Part shown: positions 59,134 to 64,000 of the stretch, piece after piece
Layout: the number at the start of each line of letters is the position of its first letter
Position numbering within the stretch: the stretch's first letter is position 1
Source of the DNA: Neobacillus mesonae
GTDB taxonomy: Bacteria > Bacillota > Bacilli > Paenibacillales > Paenibacillaceae
NCBI GenBank assembly: GCA_023715865.1
Contig: JAMBOW010000001.1
Span: 186,001-250,000, forward strand
Reading direction: 5' to 3'
Length of the DNA stretch: 64,000 nucleotides
Position numbers and translations under genes: made by a program
The notes under the pieces: generated by a model
What the model saw: only the letters and a program-made list of their open reading frames with translations
The model's database searches: none
What the model was told of the DNA's origin: nothing

Positions 59134-59899
59134 CGTCGATTTCTCCTCTTACAAAGTGCCGGATGTGCTCGGCGATTTGATCCGCATGAGTTAATATAAG
59201 CATATGGTCAGCTCCTTTAACTTCAGTAAAACGGATCGTTGGGACACGCTTGAAATGTTCAGCAATTTTATACATATCCGGCCAATCTATAGTTCCATGT
59301 ATAAACAGAGTTCCAACTGCAATTTTCTCTAAACGTTCAATTGCAGGCGGCTCTGGCCAGAGGACATCATAGCTTTTCCACTCGGTAAATACCCTTGTCA
59401 TATAGTTAACATTTAATTCACGCAGAAAATCTCGATAAGGGCTAGCCATCGTAGCACGATAAATCGGTCCAGCCAAGGATAGCTCTACAAGTTTGGAAAT
59501 ATCGGGAGCAGCAGCATTCACTAACGCCATATAGTCGACGAATTCTTGTGAAAAAGTGAATCCATTTAAAGAAGGGGCGATCACTACAAGACGCTCCACC
59601 ATGGAAGGATATGTTATTGTAAAATCTGTTGCGACTTGGCCACCCATCGAATGCCCCACGAGAGTGACTCTATCCAGATCTAAGTGTTTAAGTATGCTGC
59701 GCAAATCCTCAACTAGGGAAGTGGGTTCTTGCGGTGCGGGCGAAAGGCCGGTTCCTCGGCCGTCGAAGGTTATGACCTGAAAGGATTGCGCTAAAGCCGG
59801 AATCATGTACTTCCAAACTCTCGAATCAACTCCTCCGCTATGAATCATGACTACCGGCGCTCCATTGCCTTGAATTTCATAAGAAAGATCCAATGTCAT
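59108..59899 (-). CDS. Alpha/beta hydrolase
   Basis: A 263-residue alpha/beta hydrolase with intact triad: nucleophile Ser in LVGHSMGGQVA, acid Asp in FIHGTIDWPDMY, His in KGADHMLILTH. The N-terminal IHSGGVDSRVWKYMIPAL and FDGRGTGLSPAP are typical of the fold. The ATG has GAGGATGAG upstream. It heads an operon with a TetR-type gene that overlaps its end, and its promoter is covered by a TetR-like operator. It may detoxify a compound that the TetR protein senses. The substrate is unknown. Confidence 0.9.
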   Translation of the reverse strand: MTLDLSYEIQGNGAPVVMIHSGGVDSRVWKYMIPALAQSFQVITFDGRGTGLSPAPQEPTSLVEDLRSILKHLDLDRVTLVGHSMGGQVATDFTITYPSMVERLVVIAPSLNGFTFSQEFVDYMALVNAAAPDISKLVELSLAGPIYRATMASPYRDFLRELNVNYMTRVFTEWKSYDVLWPEPPAIERLEKIAVGTLFIHGTIDWPDMYKIAEHFKRVPTIRFTEVKGADHMLILTHADQIAEHIRHFVRGEIDDASNADRI

Positions 59900-59933
59900 C
59901 TCATCCTCATAAAATATTACTTATTTTTCCAAT

Positions 59934-59962
59934 AGTATACTTTTGACTGAATGTACAGTCAA
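59934..59962 (-). promoter_or_regulatory. Promoter with TetR-type operator for hydrolase-tetR operon
   Basis: Minus strand: TTGACT (59962-59957), 17-bp spacer, TATACT (59939-59934). The palindrome TTGACTG-N6-CAGTCAA (59943-59962) covers the -35 element and the spacer, as expected for TetR repression. Confidence 0.75.
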
Positions 59963-60131
59963 TCAAAAACTCTTTGTATGAGTGACTTTTAACGAATTAA
60001 AATCCTCACTGACACAAGGTATAATGGCAGCACAAAGTAATCGAGATAAAATACGAGAAAAATTGAAGTGCAATTTTATTTTTACTCCGTTTAAAGAAAT
60101 AGAGAGTTTAAGGTTAATAGGTGGTGATATC

Positions 60132-60542
60132 ATGAAAAGGGTTAATTTGCTAACCATTCTGTTATTGTTTTTTACTATTGGTTGTATGGGAAGAGGAGAT
60201 GCTTTGGATAAGAATGGGTTTCTAGAAAGTTTTCAATCTTCTCTTAGAAGTCAAGGATTAGAGGTAAAGAAGGTACAACCATCCTCCAATGCAACGATGG
60301 AAAATGAAGTTCCTTATAAATTTAGTATTTAAGAAAATGGTGAAAAAGAAGATGCTATTTTTATATACTTTTTTAAATCTTCGAGCCAAGTTGAGAAAGC
60401 AGTTAAAAATGCAGCATACACCGTCACTACATTGACTAAGGTAACGGAGTATAAACGAGAAAACATTTTAGTTGTTCATTATGCATTTGATGGATTTGCA
60501 GGAAAATATGATTCTGAAATCCAAAAAGCAATGGGAAAATAG
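60132..60542 (+). pseudogene. Lipoprotein gene with in-frame stop
   Basis: ATG 60132 (GGTGGTGAT upstream) begins MKRVNLLTILLLFFTIGC, a lipoprotein signal with Cys18. The frame goes on GFLESFQSSLRSQGLEVKKV to PYKFSI and then TAA at 60330-60332. The same frame continues ENGEKEDAIFIYFFKSSS, QVEKAVKNAAYTVTTLTKV, ILVVHYAFDGFAGKYDSEIQ to a TAG at 60540. The full protein would have 136 residues and looks intact apart from one nonsense codon (CAA to TAA would explain it). Confidence 0.72.
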
Positions 60543-60664
60543 TGATAGGATTATTGTAGAAACGATACCTGCTCTTTTTTTGTTATTTACATTGAGGTAT
60601 TGTACTAGATTGGTAAATAAAAGCAGGTATTTGTGGTTAGACCAAAAGAGGAGAGGGCATAAAT

Positions 60665-61618
60665 ATGGACCAACAGCAAGGTGGAATAGAAGTGATCGAG
60701 GAGTTGCGTTCCGAAATACTCGGATATTGTTACCGGATGATGGGATCCATTTTTGAGGCAGAAGACGCAGTACAGGATACCATGCTCCGAGTATGGCAGA
60801 ACTGGGACCAGATTCGGGAAGATTCTTCGCGTAGGACCTGGATTTATCGTATTGCTACAAATGTCTGCTTAGATAGGCTGAGGAATGCAAAACGCAGGGC
60901 ACTTCCGATGGATCTTTCTGAACCAACAGCTCTTGTAAAGGAGCCTAAAGACAATTTGCCTCAGGATTCTTGGATATGGCCTGCTCCTGATACCGCTGGT
61001 GACCCGGTGGATATCGTGGTGAACAGGGAAACGATTCGCTTATCGTTTATTGCTATTCTGCAAATCCTTCCACCTCGCCAACGCGCTGTACTCATTCTTA
61101 ATGACGTCTTTCGATGGTCAGCTAATCAGACTGCGAATGCAATGGGCATGACCGCAGCTGCTGTTAATAGTGCTTTGCAGCGAGCACGGACAACGATAGC
61201 TCATGCAAATCTTCGGTCTGATGCTTTGCTTGAGTTAGACGTCGAAGCAGACAAACAGCTTCTCACTCGGTATGTTGAGGCTTTTGAAAAATACAACATC
61301 GATGAGTTGCTAGTACTATTTCATGAGAACAGCAGCTTGTCCATGCCGCCTTTTGTTATGTGGATTTGTGGCAGAACGAAGGTATCGTCATTTTATGAGA
61401 TAACACGCAACCATTGTTCTGGTTCCAGATTGCTGCCGATTCGGGCCAACGGTAATAGTCCCTCTTATGCCCAGTACGTGCCATCTGGACGGGATGGGGT
61501 ATTGGTTCCGTGGTGCATTCAAATCCTCGAAGTTAGTAATGGAAAGATCGCTCATATTCATAATTTCATTGATAAAGATTTATTTAACCGATTTGAGTTG
61601 CCTGCCTATTTGGAGTGA
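60665..61618 (+). CDS. ECF56/SigG-like sigma factor with SnoaL-like C-terminal domain
   Basis: A 317-residue sigma factor of the TIGR02960/ECF56-like type. Region 2: LRSEILGYCYRMMGSIFEAEDAVQDTMLRVWQNWDQI and RTWIYRIATNVCLDRLRNAKRRALPMDL. Region 4: LQILPPRQRAVLILNDVFRWSANQTANAMGMTAAAVNSALQRARTTI. The last about 110 residues are a SnoaL-like domain (LTRYVEAFEKYNIDELLVLFHENSSLSMPPFVMWICGR), which in this group replaces an anti-sigma factor and controls activity in cis. GGAGAGG precedes the ATG. A VOC protein gene follows, a common ECF neighbour. Confidence 0.9.
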   Translation: MDQQQGGIEVIEELRSEILGYCYRMMGSIFEAEDAVQDTMLRVWQNWDQIREDSSRRTWIYRIATNVCLDRLRNAKRRALPMDLSEPTALVKEPKDNLPQDSWIWPAPDTAGDPVDIVVNRETIRLSFIAILQILPPRQRAVLILNDVFRWSANQTANAMGMTAAAVNSALQRARTTIAHANLRSDALLELDVEADKQLLTRYVEAFEKYNIDELLVLFHENSSLSMPPFVMWICGRTKVSSFYEITRNHCSGSRLLPIRANGNSPSYAQYVPSGRDGVLVPWCIQILEVSNGKIAHIHNFIDKDLFNRFELPAYLE

Positions 61619-61723
61619 AAAATCTAAAATTTTCAGTTCGACCGATGATTTTGAACCTGCTAAATCGTCTATATCTATGAACTACAAATTTTGAATACAA
61701 ATCACTCTAAGGAGGAACAACGT

Positions 61724-62146
61724 ATGACCTTAAAACTTACCCCTTATATAACTTTGGAGGGAACCGCAAGAGAAGCAATTCAGTTCTATGTACAGGCAAT
61801 CGGGGCAGAAGTCCTTTCCATCATTACATATGGAGAAATGCCGGAAATGCCAAATACTTTCACTGACGATTTAAAGAATCTTGTGGCACACGCCAAGCTC
61901 CAAGTTGGTGAAATGGAACTCATGCTTTCGGATGCTCCAGGCGGTTCGTCAATTGAAAGCGGTAAGCGGGTAACAATTTGTATTACAACGAACGAAGTCG
62001 CGGAATCAAGACGAATTTATGAAGCACTGCGGCAAAATGGTCAAGTCAATATGCCGTTTACAGAAGAGTCTTTTAGTCCAGGATTTGCTGATGTAACGGA
62101 CAAATTCGGAGTGACCTTTCAAATTTATACTGAAATTCAAAGCTAA
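61724..62146 (+). CDS. VOC family protein (PhnB-like)
   Basis: A 140-residue VOC protein from ATG 61724 (AAGGAGG upstream). TLKLTPYITLEGTAREAIQFYVQAIGAEVLSIITYGEMPEMP, then AHAKLQVGEMELMLSD, CITTNEVAESRRIYEALRQNG and TDKFGVTFQIYTE. It is a paralogue of the gene at 40.9 kb. It lies 105 bp after the ECF56-like sigma gene and may be under its control. Its ligand is unknown. Confidence 0.87.
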   Translation: MTLKLTPYITLEGTAREAIQFYVQAIGAEVLSIITYGEMPEMPNTFTDDLKNLVAHAKLQVGEMELMLSDAPGGSSIESGKRVTICITTNEVAESRRIYEALRQNGQVNMPFTEESFSPGFADVTDKFGVTFQIYTEIQS

Positions 62147-62193
62147 ATGATGTCGGATTATTGATAAACAACATTATCGTTAATCTTGATGAT

Positions 62194-62203
62194 TAGCTAA
62201 CGG
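62194..62203 (+). repeat. Dispersed hairpin repeat, copy 4 (left half)
   Basis: AGCTAACGGG matches the left part of copies 1 and 2; the right GTTAG arm is absent. Confidence 0.35.
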
Positions 62204-62460
62204 GAAATGAAAAGTATAAGATTCATGGAATGGAAGCAAGAAATTAGACAAATTCCACAAAACTAAAGAGCCGCATCGAAAAAGATACGGCTTACAGAAG
62301 TTAATTTAATATGATACACCAGATCCATCATACTTGTGGCTAAATGCAAAAGGAACTCAGGGTAAATTTGCTCACATTTGCATCATCAGATTTATCGTGA
62401 TATAGGATCACAGGAATGCGCGACCTTATTCTCTATGAAAAAATAATGGAAGTGACTTGA

Positions 62461-62502
62461 GTGAAAAATAAAAATAAGGGCTGATACAGCTCAGCCCTTA
62501 TC
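62461..62502 (-). terminator. Terminator of PAP2 phosphatase gene
   Basis: TAAGGGCTGA (62475-62484) pairs with TCAGCCCTTA (62491-62500); read on the minus strand it is followed by a T-rich run. Confidence 0.78.
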
Positions 62503-62514
62503 CATAATATTTTA

Positions 62515-64000
62515 TTATTTTGCTACAACATGTGCAATGACACGATCCTCTTCGTAAGTGACAGTAACGTCATAACCATCTGCAGTTACACGATCAAATT
62601 GACCTTTAACTCCACGTGCAGTAATTAAAGTAATATCTTTAGAACCCTCAATCTTATAGTTAGAGAAATCCAGATTTAGACTTCCACCTTCAAGATGCAG
62701 CATTCTATTGACGTTAATTTGACTGTCGTCAGAATCCATAACAATTTCTAAGGTTCCGTTATCCATTGTAAAGTTTCTGCTTAAATTTAAGGCTCCATCA
62801 GCGTTAACTACAATCGTTCCATTCTCCACATACAGATCACCGGTACCAAAAGCGGTCGCAGATTCAGCTTCCAGTGTTCCTGCTTGCAGCAATGTTCCGC
62901 CTGTGTAGCTATTGTTTCCTGTCAAAGTAAGGGTTCCTGTTCCCTTTTTCGTAAGCATGCCAGCACCACTGATATCATTTCTCCACCAGTCTTGTGCGTT
63001 AAAGCGTCCTTTGGAAGCGTCCATATCCACGGTTACATTGTTTAGGAACGCACCGTATCCATCCGCAGCCGTTACTAGATCCAATCTGCCCCAACCGTTT
63101 GATTCGTCCAGTACAGGATATCCGGAGTCAATAGATGTTGTATACAACACTTCTCTACGTTGCTCATCGGTTAGATAGGGTTGACGCGTTTCGAGTAACA
63201 CTTCTGCACCTTCAGCTACTTCAGGAGCCAAGCCTTTCACTCCAGTTTGAGGCAGGCCGTAAGTAAGCTTCTCTCTGTAGAACGCTTTATTGGCATCATG
63301 ATCAGCCCATTTATTTTCGTCATATGCACTCTTGAAGTTATAATCCTCTGTTACTGTATGCGCATAGTCGTACAGGCTCATGTTATTTGCGGCTGCTTCT
63401 GCTCCAAATACTTCTCCTGCATTTTCGTATGCTTTCTCTAACAGTTCCTTGTTGTCTTCCTTATTGAATGCATATGCAGTCATGGCAGTGGATTGTATTC
63501 TTCCGCCAATTACATCGAGCGGTGAGTGCATCCCAGTGAGGATTCGGTTTTCACCCATTTGAGCGGATCGGGTTAAGAATTCAGAGAATCGTTCTGGCGT
63601 AGCATATGCCAAAGGGAACACAGATAAGTACGCTGCACTTGTATGCCCACTTGGAAAACCTCCGTCTTTACCTGCTCCATCCTCAGCTACTCTTCTTACA
63701 TAGCTCAATGCAGGAATAATCTCAACGTTACTTTCATACGTTTGGAAATGTCTTTCTCCGGTTGACTTCGTTCCGCCTGAAGGTAGAGGTACATCTGTTT
63801 CTTCACCTGCACCGAGCGTTTCCCATACAGGTAAGCCGTTACGATCTACGATCTCTACAACCTCTCCGTTCGAATTCATTCTCCACGGTCTAGGAGAAGA
63901 GAAGTAGTACTTCGCAGGGTTGGATGAGGCAGGGGTTTTGAAACGAACCATATCAACTAAAGCTACCATATCTGCAAGCTCGGAATTTGCCCAATCGCTT
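62515..64000 (-). CDS. PAP2-type acid phosphatase with autotransporter-associated beta-strand repeat (5' end cut by window)
   Basis: The frame is open to the right edge, so the N-terminus (probably with a signal peptide) is missing. The visible about 495 residues start with a PAP2/vanadium-haloperoxidase-type phosphatase domain: KYYFSSPRPWR (K-x6-RP motif), GGFPSGHTSAAY (PSGH) and ENRILTGMHSPLDVIGGR (R-x5-H-x3-D), all catalytic residues intact. The C-terminal about 170 residues hold a PATR-type beta-strand repeat, KGTGTLTLTGNNSYTGGTLL, and further beta-helix-like repeats. Such repeats are best known from Gram-negative autotransporters. It is probably a secreted phosphatase held at the cell surface. 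Confidence 0.85.
   Translation of the reverse strand, partial: SDWANSELADMVALVDMVRFKTPASSNPAKYYFSSPRPWRMNSNGEVVEIVDRNGLPVWETLGAGEETDVPLPSGGTKSTGERHFQTYESNVEIIPALSYVRRVAEDGAGKDGGFPSGHTSAAYLSVFPLAYATPERFSEFLTRSAQMGENRILTGMHSPLDVIGGRIQSTAMTAYAFNKEDNKELLEKAYENAGEVFGAEAAANNMSLYDYAHTVTEDYNFKSAYDENKWADHDANKAFYREKLTYGLPQTGVKGLAPEVAEGAEVLLETRQPYLTDEQRREVLYTTSIDSGYPVLDESNGWGRLDLVTAADGYGAFLNNVTVDMDASKGRFNAQDWWRNDISGAGMLTKKGTGTLTLTGNNSYTGGTLLQAGTLEAESATAFGTGDLYVENGTIVVNADGALNLSRNFTMDNGTLEIVMDSDDSQINVNRMLHLEGGSLNLDFSNYKIEGSKDITLITARGVKGQFDRVTADGYDVTVTYEEDRVIAHVVAK

Larger units (their letters stand above)
62147..62514. other. Intergenic region with hairpins and a half repeat
   Basis: No gene is seen. It contains the left half of the dispersed repeat (AGCTAACGGG, about 62194-62203), a hairpin AGCCGCATC/GATACGGCT (62269-62292) without a clear T-run, and the terminator of the minus-strand PAP2 gene (62461-62502). 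Confidence 0.6.

Noticed and set aside
62269..62292. Hairpin AGCCGCATC/GATACGGCT as terminator of the VOC gene
   Set aside because: No T-run on the plus strand and more than 120 bp from the stop codon; function unclear.
1..64000. CRISPR arrays, rRNA, tRNA, insertion sequences and prophage genes
   Set aside because: Looked for regular spaced repeats, tRNA-like cloverleafs and transposase or integrase motifs; none was convincing by eye.

Overview
The window is a low-to-mid GC chromosomal segment of a Gram-positive, spore-former-type bacterium, most probably Paenibacillus or a close relative. The basis is strong GGAGG-type ribosome binding sites, frequent TTG/GTG starts, sigma-A promoters (TTGACA-N17-TATAAT), Bacillus-type nas and rbs operons, and many glycoside hydrolases, GNAT acetyltransferases and ECF-like sigma factors. 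No tRNA, rRNA, CRISPR array, IS element or phage module was seen.

Layout: (1) 1-5.1 kb, a glycan-use operon end: sugar isomerase-like protein (cut by the left edge), an (alpha/alpha)6-like protein and a GH2 beta-mannosidase. (2) 5.2-10.8 kb, the first half of a nitrate/nitrite assimilation locus: a TrpD2-like protein and an ANTAR antiterminator with a degenerate receiver (minus strand), divergent from nirB-nirD-cobA. (3) 10.9-25.1 kb, about 14 kb of accessory genes: GNATs, PadR/HAAS pair, hydrolases, TmrB-like, APH-like, HAD, HD-domain, PL3 pectate lyase (frameshifted), peptidase E, SPFH protein with an Arc-like partner, cupredoxin. (4) 25.2-31.2 kb, the second half of the nitrate locus: nitrate transporter nasA divergent from nasB-nasC. 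(5) 32.4-38.2 kb, a complete ribose operon rbsRKDACB. (6) 38.3-42.5 kb, KptA, DUF1992, lipoprotein, VOC and AAA ATPase genes. (7) 42.6-47.8 kb, GPH transporter, two AraC regulators and a GH5 glucanase. (8) 48.0-57.6 kb, accessory region with two tandem membrane-tethered sigma-like proteins, small cassette-like genes associated with a short dispersed hairpin repeat, a DUF4145/MORN protein and a sigma factor fused to a degenerate peptidase domain. (9) 57.8-64 kb, YetF-like protein, hydrolase/TetR operon with broken TetR, ECF56-like sigma factor, VOC protein and a PAP2 phosphatase with autotransporter-type repeats (cut by the right edge).

The most coherent system is the nitrate regulon. All three operons (nirBD-cobA, nasA, nasBC) have the same layout: a TnrA/GlnR-like box overlapping the -35 element, a 17-bp spacer, and then a leader with two hairpins whose hexanucleotide loops carry A1 and G4, the second hairpin overlapping an intrinsic terminator. 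This is the signature of ANTAR-protein antitermination, and an ANTAR protein gene lies beside nirB. Transcription would thus start on nitrogen limitation and be released by the ANTAR protein in response to a signal that is not evident here.

The most novel candidates are the sigma-like proteins with C-terminal extensions: two tandem ones with a membrane segment and a large ectodomain, and one with a pseudo-peptidase domain. Several genes are broken by single stops or frameshifts (DUF6366, pectate lyase, a small membrane protein, a lipoprotein, TetR). This suggests ongoing decay in the accessory parts, or base errors in the assembly.
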